64,000 nucleotides of DNA from NCBI GenBank assembly GCA_004802725.1, contig SGPM01000139.1, positions 1 to 64,000 of the forward strand, in the 5' to 3' direction. Within the stretch, counting starts at the first letter, position 1. Each line of letters begins with the position of its first letter. This document shows, piece by piece, positions 12,801-24,161 of this stretch. The notes under the pieces were generated by a model. That model was not told the DNA's origin. It saw nothing but the letters and a program-made list of their open reading frames with translations, and searched no databases. This DNA is from Antrodiella citrinella (lineage: Eukaryota; Basidiomycota; Agaricomycetes; Polyporales; Steccherinaceae). The position numbers and the translations under genes were made by a program.

Positions 12801-13651
12801 ATGATCGACGGAAGCGTAGACGAGAAGGCGAAGAAAGCAGCAGAGGATGCTGAGCCCATGTCACAGTCTCCTCCACCCATTTATGGTTCTCCTACAGATT
12901 CCCAGTTCATCCCTCCGGTAGGGCAATCATATCCCCCACAGTTCCCACAACCACAACCACAGTACAATGTACCGAGTCAGTTTAATCCGTATGCGAGTCC
13001 GCCAGGACAGCAAGGACAACCTGGCCAGCTACCCCTACAGCCAGGACAACCTAGTCCATACGGATACACCGTAGCTGGTCAAAGCTACTTCCCAGCTCAA
13101 GGACCTCCATTGAACCCTCAACATACCGGCCAGCTGAACCCGCAGTACACTGGACATCCGAACCCACAGCTCGCCCGGCAGATGTCTCCTCCGGGGACTG
13201 CGCAGATGCTTCCTCCGGGGCAGTTGCCAGCTGGGGCAGGGTACCCACCCCAATCTCCGCCTATGATGCAGAACCAGCAGCAGCATATGTCGGTGAACTA
13301 CTCGCCGAGTGGAGTGCCTACTGTGTACCTCACTCCTCCGCCAATGCAGGTGCAGCAGCCGCCTAACCCGGGCAGTCAACTCCAACAAGAACGTGAGTGT
13401 TCCTTTCGATTACTCTTTCGGACTACCGTCATCTGACATAAGTCAGTGTGGGCTAGGTGTGCACGCGGTGAACACGACATTGTAGTGAGACATGGCGTTG
13501 CCGGTATCATCGCTGCAATCTTATTATTCCCTATTGGATTGCTGTGTCTCTTGTGAGTGCCATGCTCTGAGCTTTGTGTGCAACAAACTGATTGATTCGC
13601 AGCTTGGACGTACAGAAGAAGTGTTCACGGTGTGGAGCGCATGTATACTGA
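12801..13651 (+). CDS. Proline/glutamine-rich protein with BRI3-like C-terminus
   Basis: The N-terminal two thirds are a disordered Pro/Gln/Gly/Tyr-rich domain with short repeats of the form NPQ-x-TG and PGQ (about 12900-13380). After two introns (about 13391-13447 and 13552-13602) the C-terminus reads CARGEHDIVVRHGVAGIIAA, then ILLFPIGLLCLL, DVQKKCSRCGAHVY and stop. The order of Cys residue, glycine-rich hydrophobic helix and terminal CxxCG pair matches the brain protein I3 (BRI3) family. Those are small palmitoylated membrane proteins of endolysosomes with a Pro-rich N-terminus. A single membrane helix is visible. The membrane-anchored role is an inference from family resemblance. Confidence 0.65.
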
Positions 13652-14042
13652 TCTGAGGATCGTTTGCGGCCATCTACTGCACTCTATAGGGCGGGCAAGG
13701 CACATGTCAATTTATACGGGACATGATATCGGGACGTTGGTCAAACGTTTGTTTTTGTCGCGTGAACACATCGTCGCCAAGTTCAATTGTATCATAGATA
13801 GGCATTATACACGGCAGGATGTCGGACATTGGACGTACAAGCTCAATCCAGCTGAGACATCTAGTTAAAANGCACAACGAATTCATGGTACCTTGGACTT
13901 AAGTGCAGATCNTTGAACGTCCTCGATCCGAACAATAGTCTCTAGTATCACTACCGCTGGCGACCTGAGCGAGTCGGAGAATGCACCCTACGTAGTGGCA
14001 AGGCGGCNAAGGCGACAAGACTCGGTTTTATATCCAACGTGA
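13652..14042. other. Intergenic stretch with ambiguous bases
   Basis: No gene is seen. Ambiguous bases occur at 13,871, 13,912 and 14,008, and more follow inside the neighbouring gene at 14,118, 14,121, 14,186 and 14,188. This is a low-quality patch, possibly an assembly join. Confidence 0.6.
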
Positions 14043-16592
14043 TCACGTTTCGCCAAGGTCCACTTCATTTTTGGGCCTGCCCCCTTGGACAGCGTGCGAC
14101 GAAATGGTAGGCTCCGGNCTNGTTGTGTGACGAGGTGGTCGGAGACGTTGTCTTACGTCGACAATGAAAGGGGCAGCGTCCGCACNGNCGAAAGATTCAA
14201 CGATAGGAAGTACCAGGTCAATCACAACAGTAGAGTGGAGGAGCGAAGAAAGGTAATCTGTATTCTCCGAAGGAGAGGCGACGTCTGCCATTTTGTCCCT
14301 CCCGTCTGGCGAGCCCTCGTCGCTGACCTGATAGATGCTCAGAAGTAGATCGAGGAAGTCGCGTTGCAACTCCGCACTCGTCTCTGCGGCACTTCCGTCG
14401 CGAACGACAGCCTTCAGAGTTCTTTGCAAGATATCAGAATGTGCCAGGGACGTGGGTAATGAGCTGGTAGATATGTGCTCAAGGAGAGTACACAGAGCAA
14501 GCAAGGTAGTCTCATTCCTCAGCTTGGTCGCGGAGATAGTAGAGAGTGTCTTGTCCAGACCATCGGCTTCCTCTCGAGTATATGTGGCAGCTATGGCTCT
14601 TGTACCCCAAGACCACTGTCCTGGAGGCACTCCAAAAGCGATGCGGACGTTATCGGGCTTGCTACCAACAGATGGGGCTAACTCGACAGCGACGGCAAGC
14701 TCGAAGAGCTCTTGCCGTTGCATGCCTTTCGAGGCTCGTATAGTAGACCGTATATCCCACTGAAGCGGAGCAACCAGAACGACTGATCCCTTCTCCATTC
14801 TTGAGGCGATATCGAGCATGCTGCGATGGAACAAGACTACAGCGAGACATTGGGCGTAGAAAGTGAGCATGGGATCCCGGTCTGTGCGCAGGTCGTTTAT
14901 TCCGCGCAAGGTAGCTCGAGGGATCCAATCCCGCCATCGCGTGGGGACAATGTCAGGCATTATCCCGCTTCGAGAAGCCAAGAAGAAAAATCCAAGATCG
15001 AGGTCGAAGGCAAGACGGTCTTCAGGAGAGGTGTGTGTAAATATAGACAATATGGCGCGCGTACAAGCTGTCATCCGCGACTGTCTCTCCTCCGGCGACA
15101 TGTCATTCGGTAAGCTGCACGAATGCAGCAGGAGACCGACGAATCGACCGAAGGTTGTCGAGAATGAGCCGACGAACTGACCGCCAGTCGCTAAGACGTA
15201 CAGCGCATTTCGGGCCTGATTCGCATCGCGGTCCACAAACGGTTCAATCGCCTCGACGACTTCCTGCAACTCCGATATAGAGTTACTCTGCTCCAAGAGA
15301 AATTTCAATATATTCTTGTCCTGCTTGACGTCCCTGCTGTTGGGTAGCCCTTGCACGATGGTGTCGTATGGGTGTAGGAGATCGGGGGAAAAGAGTGATT
15401 TAGTCAATTTCTTGAACCATTCCCACCACTCATGCAAAAAGTCGAGTTTGAGGGTAGCACCGAAAACATAGCGCCAGATCGCATATGTGAGCAGGCTTGG
15501 ACTCACTACCACAAGTGCGACCACGCCCAGAGCAACAAGTATCACTCCTAGAATCACGTATGTGATGGGCGTACATATGAGTAGGCACAGTCCTGCGATG
15601 GCAATCGAGAGCGGGGTATGGTAAGGCCAGTCCGGAGCGAAGAGTTGGAGAGCAGCAAGGGTGAGATATATGACAACGAATATACTCGACGCAATCATCG
15701 CGGCATAGGCAACATCGCGATTCAATGGAAAGAAGAACACGACGAGGCCAGCCAGGAACAGAAAAAGCGCGATGTGCAGCAGCGCCGGTATCCCGTCTGC
15801 CAGGTGCTCCATCTGGGACTTCTTGATGCCGTCGAAGAATCGTGCACGATCCCGAGCCCGGTGTCTGGTGTCTGGTGACCTGCTCACTTTGCGGATGTAG
15901 CGATCGGTCCATGTCTGGATCAGGGTGGAACCCAGGGCGCAAGCAAGACTGAAGACGAGGCTGAGTATCCAGAGTGTATTGACGGCAACATCGGATCGCC
16001 TGACCTGGAAGAATGGAGCGTTCGCCGCAGGAAGTGTGAAAGAAGCGTTGTTAACACCAGCCAGCTGCTGTGAGATGTGCGCGAGGTAGAACGCTGTTAC
16101 GTCGCCAGAATCCGCGTTAAGAAACTTATAGCTTTCAATGATGAAAGCAGTGACGACGGCGGAAAATAACCCAGCCTTGAAGTTCCCATGCTCAGTAAGA
16201 AAGACCAGGATGATTGTCCAAGGAAAGTCATGCTCACGAATATGATAATGGAGTCCATGCTACCTTTCAGCCTGGTGACCAGCATCTCATCATATTTTTC
16301 AGCCTTTGCATTGTACATAGTCCATATTTGATCATTGTGTACTTGCGAGGCATTGTTCTGTCCTATTCCTGAGTTTCAGTATCCCCATGAATTGTAATCT
16401 AAAGATACGTAGACACACCAACATCGTTAGGACTGTCAAGGGCTTCAGAATCGAGTCATCAGCCTCGCATTGCGAAATGCACACGTAAAAGCACTTACCC
16501 TCCTTCTCGTCCGCCTCTAACGATGTCTCTCCTCGCTCAAAGTCGGATCTACGAGGCTCAGCGATCGAGGCTGCGTCATGTATCGAGCTCAT
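14043..16592 (-). CDS. DUF6535-domain membrane protein
   Basis: Agaricomycete family of unknown function with an N-terminal transmembrane DUF6535 domain. The start MSSIHDAASIAEPRRSDFER is followed, after an intron at about 16380-16500, by the domain hallmark IWTMYNAKAEKYDEMLVTRL, KGSMDSIIIF and, after a second intron (about 16180-16243), AGLFSAVVTAFIIESYKFLN. Next come LWILSLVFSLACALGSTLIQ and three to four more hydrophobic segments (LLHIALFLFLAGLVVFF; AAMIASSIFVVIYLTLAALQ; a Val/Leu-rich pair). A long, mostly helical C-terminal region without a known domain follows. The last 60 codons contain undetermined bases at four positions, so the C-terminus and stop (14,043) are uncertain. Confidence 0.8.
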
Positions 16593-17743
16593 AGCTTTCC
16601 GCGAGTATGAGCAAATAAACAGGCGGAGTACGTGTATTGGGGGAGGCACATATTGCAATCAGCGCATTCGCACAAACGACGTCAAACGTAAGGGTCTGCC
16701 AGCGTGCATCACGATTCCTAGATTCTAGGCACGTCCTTTCGATAAGATGAAGTCGCTGGATAGTCCTCATAGTGAAATCGAATAGAGATCGAGTGCAAAA
16801 TTGAGCCATGCGACAATGATGGTACGAATGCTTGCCAGGAAGGAGTTGTCGAGACTCGGATGGAGAGAAGACTCTGACGCGATCAACGTTCAACGTACGG
16901 CAGGTGCCGAGCTCCCCAAGTCCGTCCAAGGCGAATAGTAGTAGTAAGACTACCTCGGTGTCCAAGTCTCTCAGTGACCTTACCTTGAAGGGTGCCATCG
17001 TCATATCCATATATGAGCCTCCCGGCAGCGTGTTCTTGAAGAACCAAAACTTGGCAGGCCCTTGAACCTTGGGACCATCGCAGATAAGCACACCGAGCAC
17101 ACTTGGACCCACTTCGACTCGGGATCGGAGGATCTTAAAATGAGATCAATTACAGGTACTTATAACTAGTATGTTAAGTTCTATCCGACAGAATAACTCT
17201 ATAAGATACTAGATCTATGCGACAGCCAGGCAAATGAGCAGACAAAAATCGACAGCGGGACATGGACGGCAAGCATTGAGGTAGGTGCAGGGACACGCAC
17301 AATTTGAATTTCGGGTTTTCAAACGAAATGCTGTGTGGAATGCAATGCAGAGTTGAAAGCTGCATTGACGTCATGAGGATGATGATGAGAAGGTAGATAG
17401 GAAGGAAAAGATAGCCATGAAGGGTTTGGAAAGCATCTGAGTCAGTTTCAGGTGTGCTACAATACAGTGCTATGTGCAAGAAAATAACGACGAAAACCGG
17501 ACGTATGCGATACACACATTGCGAGACATGCAGTGAAAACGAGAAATGAATGAGATGGAGATGTGTAGATGGTGGGGGACGCTCCAAAAAGTCCCAGTGG
17601 TATGTCACTTGGTATGTCACTCTGTCATCACAGGCACAGGAGACAAGCTTCGTCGAGAGTGCCACGGATATTTCCTCCGCTGAGATGAGGTCTACCTCAA
17701 GACTCCAAGCGGCCAAGCGGTCAGGAAAAACCACCATGCAGTC
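16593..17743. other. Intergenic region
   Basis: This lies between the starts and ends of two minus-strand genes. Two minus-strand open frames (16576-17112 and 17174-17737) lack a credible start, domain or intron support, and I do not call them. The right part is probably the antiporter 3' UTR. Confidence 0.5.
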
Positions 17744-20700
17744 TCAATGATATCCGACGCCGTGAGAGTAATGTGAGTGCGAATGGTCGTGATCAGGGAT
17801 GTTCGGCACGTCGAAACTAACTATTCGTTGACTTTGGGGCGAGTCCTCTTCATCTGATGGAGCTTCGCTGCCAGGGAGTGGAGTGGATGGCGATAGGGGA
17901 CTCAAGACTTTCGTAGGAGTGCCTACCCCGCTGACAGGCCTGCTGTTATCATGTTCGTCAGCCCATCGGACCGAACGTGCGGGTGAGAGCTCTCGTGAGG
18001 GAGACATGAGGGAGTCGATGCGATGATGGCGGAGCGAACGGGCTGAGGATGCTTGTGGGGAAAGCGGGCTATCCCTCAAAAGGGACCGGCGCCGACCGCG
18101 GGCTTCGTCGTCGGATTCGTCTGACCCAGCGGGATCAATGGTGTCGTCGCTCGCTGAGCGAGGAGTTATTATGGGGCGGCCTGCTAGGACACGACGGAAG
18201 GACTGCCGTCGCCGACCGGAGCCTGAGCCTAGCGGACGTGAGACGTTGATCTTTGCAGGCTTCACCTTGGGTGACACAGACTTGCGACCACGTTCAGGCT
18301 GCTTGGATGAAGACGCGTCACCTTCGCCATTGCTGCCGTCGGACATCCAGCCCTCTTCCTCTTCGTCGTGTCCACGAGGCCGTGATTGGCTGCGGCTGCG
18401 GTTGCGACGGCTGATAGCATGTTCTACTGTATGTTCAGCTGAGTTGATTTCACCGAGGATGGTGTCTTGTACATGTTCTCCGGCATGCTTAATGTCCGTT
18501 GATGCTTGTGACAGCTTCTGCTTCAAGTCGTTGACGGTATCTTGTGCGGCATGTTCAGCGACGCGCATAGTCTCGGTATACGTCTCGCCTGGTGCAAAAG
18601 CATCGCGTTGAACTTCAACCTCGACCTATAATGCAGTGTAAGACATCGCCAGAGAGTAGGTGATCATAAGAACGTACCTCTTCGCCTGGACCAGGCCGTC
18701 TTTCAACTATCCGATGTGGACCTTCTTTCCATTCAGTCACGGTCTCTGTGCCATCCGGAGGTACCTCCTCTCTCGGATCGGACTCCTCACCCGCCCTCGT
18801 CTGCGAACTCGTCGACGCAGATCCACTCTTCTCCGCATCGCTTGAGTTTTCTCCATGTGCGGTGAGGCTGTCCCTCCGGCTCCGATCCCCCCTCTCCAAA
18901 TCCACCTTCTCATCCGAGATTGCATCCCCGCGTTCGACGTCACGGTCACGGTTGATGATGATGTCCTCGCCTCGGACGACGGGACGCGTTTGATTCGCCC
19001 ATTCTGGCATCGCGTGAGTTCGGCCGAGCGTATCATGTCGCGACCAGGTTCGCGAGACAGAGTGAACGCGACGACCAAGGGAGAAGAAGGGGATTGAGAG
19101 ACCGTGTACGACGATAGAGCACAAGACCATGAAAGCAACAATGGGTTGGATGGAAGCAGCCAATTGTTCGGTTTGGTTTTGTGGCGGATTGCTTGGAGGA
19201 GGTAGTTGCATTGCAGCAAGCGTTGAGATATACACGGCTCCTGTTGTAAGACATGAGGTCAATCTCTAAAATGGAGATGAAGATGTACTGAAATACCACG
19301 TACCGACACCCATAGGACCAAAATGTCCACTAAATACAGCTTCTCTGAACGTCTTGATGTCGGGGATCCATCGGTACAAGACAAGGATCACAGGGAGTCT
19401 CCTCGCAATGATCACACAGATCGCAATCACAATAAGTCTCCAGACATTCAAAGAAAGCGCTTCGTCTGTGAATTGGTTGAAAGGCATCCATGCGCCGACG
19501 AAGACGAATGCGGCGACGTTGAACAGAAGATCGATGACGGAACTGAACACGGAAGCCTCGGTCTGCTTGTTGAAGAAACCGTCCCAGGCGAAAGCGGTGC
19601 CGCATGCGAAAGCAGCCAGGAGATCGTCCGAGCCGAGAAGGGACGTGACGCCAATCGTGAGCAAGGCTAAGGAGACGTACTGAGCGACATAGGACTGCCT
19701 ATCAATGAGATCCTTGCGTTCGCAGAACTTCATGAGATGCCTGAAGCCGAAACCAATAAGTGCACCCATAACGATGCCCAATATAACTTGGTCTGATACA
19801 TGAAAGTTAGTGACGACGTGATATGAAAAAGGGGAGGCACTTACAAAGCCAAAGTAGCAAGAACCAATCTGATACGGCATGTCCAGTGGATTTGTCAATG
19901 ATAAGATACAGTGCGATGAACAGGAAGGGATATGCGGCGCCGTCGTTGCAGCCACTCTCCGCTGCCAATAAGTGCCGCAAATGAGCAGGAACGTGCTTGT
20001 CGGCATATTTGCCTCCAACGACAGCAGCTGCAAGGATAGGGTCCGTCGGTGTGAGGCAGGCGGCAACAGCCAGTGAGGAAAGGAAGTTCAACTTCGGAAC
20101 GAGGGCGTATATCAGGCCGGCAGATACGAACCAACCCTAATGAAAGAGGAGCCCTATATTAGAAAATGTGAGCGCGGAAATGAATGTGTGAAAAACGTAC
20201 CCAAGTCATTACTGGACCGAGAAGAATAAGGAGGCTCTTCCAATGTCGTGCCATATAAGCTTTCGGTAGTTCCACGCCAATAGCGAAGACACCGATTGCG
20301 AGGACTACTCGTGTTACCTCCAATGTAATCTGGTTGCTCACGTCGCGGTTCCCATCCCCCCAGCTCCGAGGATCGAAGATATTGGCACCATACGGTCCTA
20401 GGTCACGGTAAACACTATCATCGGCCCGGGATACAGCAGATCTGGGCGATTTGTGCTCACCTATGACAACTCCGAAGAGAAATGCCCAACATGCTTCACC
20501 AATGTACAACTAATAACGCGTTCAGCACAAAGAACACCGGAGAGAGGGGGAAAGGGTCGTCCTCACCTTCTCTCGTATGAATAGTGAAAACATGCCAAAC
20601 TTGAGAGATAAGGATTAGTAACCGCGCATGTCCGGCTCAATCGAGTCCACTCACAAACACAACGAAGCCCCCCAAGGCGGCATATGCAATGTGAGGTATA

Positions 20701-20777
20701 GAAACCTCGAACTGGAGCCCAATCAGTATGCATCAATGTGAAAGAAACAATGCGCGGCATACCGGATGGAATCTCAT
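17744..20777 (-). CDS. NHA1: Plasma-membrane Na+/H+ antiporter, Nha1/Sod2 type
   Basis: Exports Na+ (and probably K+) in exchange for H+ at the plasma membrane; fungal CPA1-type family. The start MRFHP spliced to FEVSIPHIAYAALGGFVVF aligns with the yeast Nha1 N-terminus. KLYIGEACWAFLFGVVIGPY follows, then about ten more hydrophobic segments. Visible motifs are AACLTPTDPILAAAVVGGKY, AAESGCNDGAAYPFLFI and the paired acidic residues in GSDDLLAAFACGTAF, placed like the ion-binding Asp pair of the family. The last membrane block (FGPMGVGAVYISTLA) leads into a hydrophilic tail of some 450 residues. That tail has an RVAEHAAQDTV helix, Ser/Arg-rich low-complexity sequence and a His-rich end (HDHSHSHYSHGVGYH). 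Long cytosolic tails regulate Nha1 in yeast. Introns are concentrated at the 5' end. Confidence 0.93.
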
Positions 20778-23673
20778 GGTCGTAAGCTATGGTGCAGGTA
20801 TCCCAAGGTCCAGTTTATGTTCCGATAGTATGTCGGGATGTGTGGTATATGACCCGCCGTACAATGTGAAGTCGTTAGTCGTGAGGAAGATATTGTCGTG
20901 AACGTCTTGAGAAGGATATTGAGGACGAGGAATAAGAATGTGGAGTCAAGAAGCCGAAGGCTTTATGCGGGTATGCCGAGATACCTTTGACCTAAGAAAT
21001 CCCCTGACTCGGAAAAGCCCAAGTGTTCTGGGCAGCAGCCAAAGATGCCAGGAACGTTCGTGAATGAAATTCACCAAGGGATCATACGAATGTCGAGTGA
21101 AAGAACGGTCTCGCAGTCGCAGACGGCGTCGGAGGGGAAATGTGGCTGAGGAAGAGGACGAAGAAGTGTCCGGCCAGAATGTTATAGGCGAGGCGGACCA
21201 TTGGTGTGTGTCACGCGTCACAGTCACAACAACGACCGCCCCAGTCCTCATCGGAGATATGGCGTGACATCGCGCCGATCGTGTTTTCGAACGACATCGT
21301 TACGCCCACATCTCCCCATCCTTACATCTTGACGATTGATTGCTATCCAAACGGAGTACAATACACACAAGTAATGCACTGCAGTCCTATAATATTTGCA
21401 CCTCTCGATACTGCGCTACTGGTCAGGTCTATCTCTACCGACGATTAAAACTTTGACGCGGAACTTGCTACGCGCATGATCAACATGCGCTTTGCGGATC
21501 CGAACTGGGACCTTCACTCTCAAAAGTCTGAGAAAACAGGCAGGTATTTAGAGCGTTCCGTGAGTAAGGACACCGCGTACCTCTTCCCATCGTCCATGTT
21601 GTGACGCAGTTTTGCCTGGGGACTTGTAACACCGGACCAACATGCGGATACCATGCTGCAAAACTTTCAGCGATACCACGCCAAAGATCGAAAATTATAA
21701 GCGAGGACGGGGTCCAGAGCCATTCGGCACTTGTCATGGCGCATCGTGTATGTTTAAAGATGAGAAGCCCTGAGATCCGTGACTGCGTCACTGGTCGCAC
21801 GACCAAATCAACCACGCCACCGCCCACAGAATGACGCAAATCACGAGCAGTGTTCCATTCGACTTGCGCTATGGTCGGTCACAAGGGGACGATACGTGAT
21901 GCGTTGAAGCCTGTAAAATGAGCTTAGCCACGGGGATCATAGAAACCAGATTGTCAAGAGATTACATTGGGCCGTTATCACAGTGATTCCGAGAAGGCAA
22001 AGGAGTCTGTGATCTGAATAGCAATTCCTGGTGCAGGCCGAAGCTAGGAGAAACAGAGTGAGCCTCTCTTCTATGCTTCGTGCCAATGAAACCGGAATAG
22101 TACAGGACCCTTGGCACGTGTGGGTTTACAGAACGTGCAACTGCGGCGTGTCCCTCGGCATAGTGTGTCGGAGTATTGCGTGAGGCCCAAGATGTAGCGG
22201 CATTTATGAACCACGCGCATCAACGTTGATGCAGATAAGTGAAGGCAGTGTAAAAGCCCATCCAGAAGCATTTGTGGCGAAGGAGACCCAAGGGAGTAGC
22301 CACGCAGGAGATGGAAACGCCAGCGATATCCGTGCGGCAAGAGTAGTATATGCGTAAGTGCGACGAGGGTAAGAAGGGAATTAAGTCGAGTCAGTAGCGA
22401 ACATACAAGATACGATGTGGACGAGCCTGGCAGACCGATGCAGAAACTCCAGCGCACTGATAGCTATCTTTACCCAGCGTTCTTCATGTTCATAATCATA
22501 GCGTGCGGGCACATACGAGCGCGACTGGTAGCTTTATGCAAAGGGAGAAATACCACTGTGTACAGTCGTCACAAGGAACCTCGAGGCTTCCGTGCAATTC
22601 GGGGCTCCTTTACGAATGCCGAGGACATTCTTGCTTGAACTCTGCGACCCCAGCCGTCATACATGCGATGTTTCGTCTGTGAGAAAGAAGTCCTATCGCA
22701 ACAAAAGCACGACCACGTACCATCAACCAAGTTATACTCAACACAACATGTCGTGACGCTGCTGTCGATTGAGGGGGGCTTCCACAAGGCATGATGAGGG
22801 ACAACGTGTTCGAAAGACTCACCTATATATATACGAACGGGACGCGATGTACACACTCACCTCGAAATTCAGAACACGCCTTCTCCTGAGAACTAGCAAG
22901 CGTCCCTACAGCTGAAGAGATAATCGGAAGATGACAAACGAATCTCAGCTTTTCCCACCACGCTCACCACACTTAAAGTGTCCTGTCATATGAGACAGAC
23001 ATAGACCTATCTGAGGGGTGCGGCGATCCAAGGAGTGAGAGTCTCAGATGAGATGTTTGAACAACTCCCAGGTACGTCTGCCAAGCGTCTGCGACTATCT
23101 GTAGTCTTCGGCTTTCCCCGCATCTCGGTGCAGATGATCCAAAGATGATCCCTGCATGATGCAGCCCTCGACGTCGTCATCCAATACTCGACTCCGACCG
23201 CGGCTGGCGTACTAGCTAGTAGCCTAAGAGCGTGCGGCCGATATCAACGTTCCACCAGCCACCAGCTCATTACTATGGTCCCGGCGGCACTGGTAAGCAC
23301 ATCATGCATCAGACTTGTACGAGTACGGACTTGTGGGCGCACGATCCACGGTGAACAACATGACATTGTAAACATCTTGACTAAATCTTGCCGTCGTCGC
23401 CTCGGATGATCTAAGCTCGTGCGTCAGCCAAGTCAGCTGGTGAGCCTCTTTCACGCAAAATGCAAGCCAGTAGCGCGATGCGCGTTCACGGAAATGAAGA
23501 GGAATCTCTCTACCTGAGACGCCGGAGAGTGTGGTATCTCCGTCGTTTTTCTTCCCGACATGTTGCCTCCTCACGTTCCTGTTCCGCAGCCGTCGACGTA
23601 ACCCTAGATACGTAGGTCCCTAGCCAACAGTTGGACAAAAGTCGGATCCTATGTTTTGTTTTCCCCAAAGTCG

Positions 23674-23705
23674 CTCCGGGGTTACCTTATATGGTAACCC
23701 CGGAG
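23674..23705. repeat. Perfect inverted repeat, 13-bp arms
   Basis: Arms CTCCGGGGTTACC (23674-23686) and GGTAACCCCGGAG (23693-23705) are exact reverse complements around a 6-nt AT-rich centre. It could be a binding site for a dimeric regulator or a remnant of a mobile element. It lies about 460 bp upstream of the MFS start codon. Confidence 0.75.
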
Positions 23706-24043
23706 GACAAAAGGTAAACTTGTCACTATCGACATTTCTGCCGTGCCGGTTGTCTTTCTGTTTCGTTTTCGACGGGGTTGAGCTATCGAGCCGCTGCTTG
23801 ACCACTGCCCTGTGTCTTCCCAGATCTCTCTATGTTCAACCGGGTGGTACTTTTGATCAGCCTGCATGAAGCAAAGGGACGATCTTTTTCGTCAAGAGGG
23901 TGACTGAGTGAGCCTAATTGGGGCGCACTTTTTATGCGATAATGGCACAAGGCAATTTTTAAAACGGTCACGTCTTATAAATCCAGCTGCTGCTATGTCA
24001 GTTACATTAACTTAGATGCATCATTCATAACACATTCTTTATT

Positions 24044-24107
24044 CTTTCTCCCGAAGGTTGCCCAGGCTATAATCCTTTCTCCCGAAGTTGCCCAGGCTAT
24101 ATAAAGC
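24044..24107 (+). promoter_or_regulatory. Duplicated 27/28-bp element and TATA box, MFS promoter
   Basis: The segment CTTTCTCCCGAAGGTTGCCC plus AGGCTATA at 24044-24071 recurs at 24075-24101 with one base deleted. The second copy runs into a TATA box (CTATATAAAG, 24098-24107). The start codon of the transporter is 55 bp further on, a plausible distance for a short 5' UTR. Confidence 0.65.
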
Positions 24108-24161
24108 GGGTGCTAGACTGCTTATCGTCAACAGTCTTTTCCCCCTTCCCGCAAAGGACTC

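Larger units (their letters stand above)
20778..24161. other. Gene-poor region (3.4 kb)
   Basis: No gene can be supported on either strand. The longest open frames (119-128 codons on the minus strand at 21480-21839 and 22071-22457) have no recognisable domains. I see no transposase, reverse transcriptase or long terminal repeats. The region contains a perfect 13-bp inverted repeat (23674-23705) and ends in the promoter of the MFS gene. Confidence 0.5.

Noticed and set aside
16576..17112. 178-codon open frame on the minus strand overlapping the DUF6535 start
   Set aside because: It opens at GTG rather than ATG, has no recognisable domain, and overlaps the start of a well-supported gene.
17174..17737. 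187-codon minus-strand frame downstream of the antiporter
   Set aside because: Low-complexity hydrophobic and Cys/His-rich translation, no domain, and located where the antiporter 3' UTR is expected.
20778..24161. Degenerate transposon in the gene-poor stretch
   Set aside because: No reverse transcriptase, integrase or transposase fragments, and no long direct or inverted terminal repeats, could be recognised by eye.
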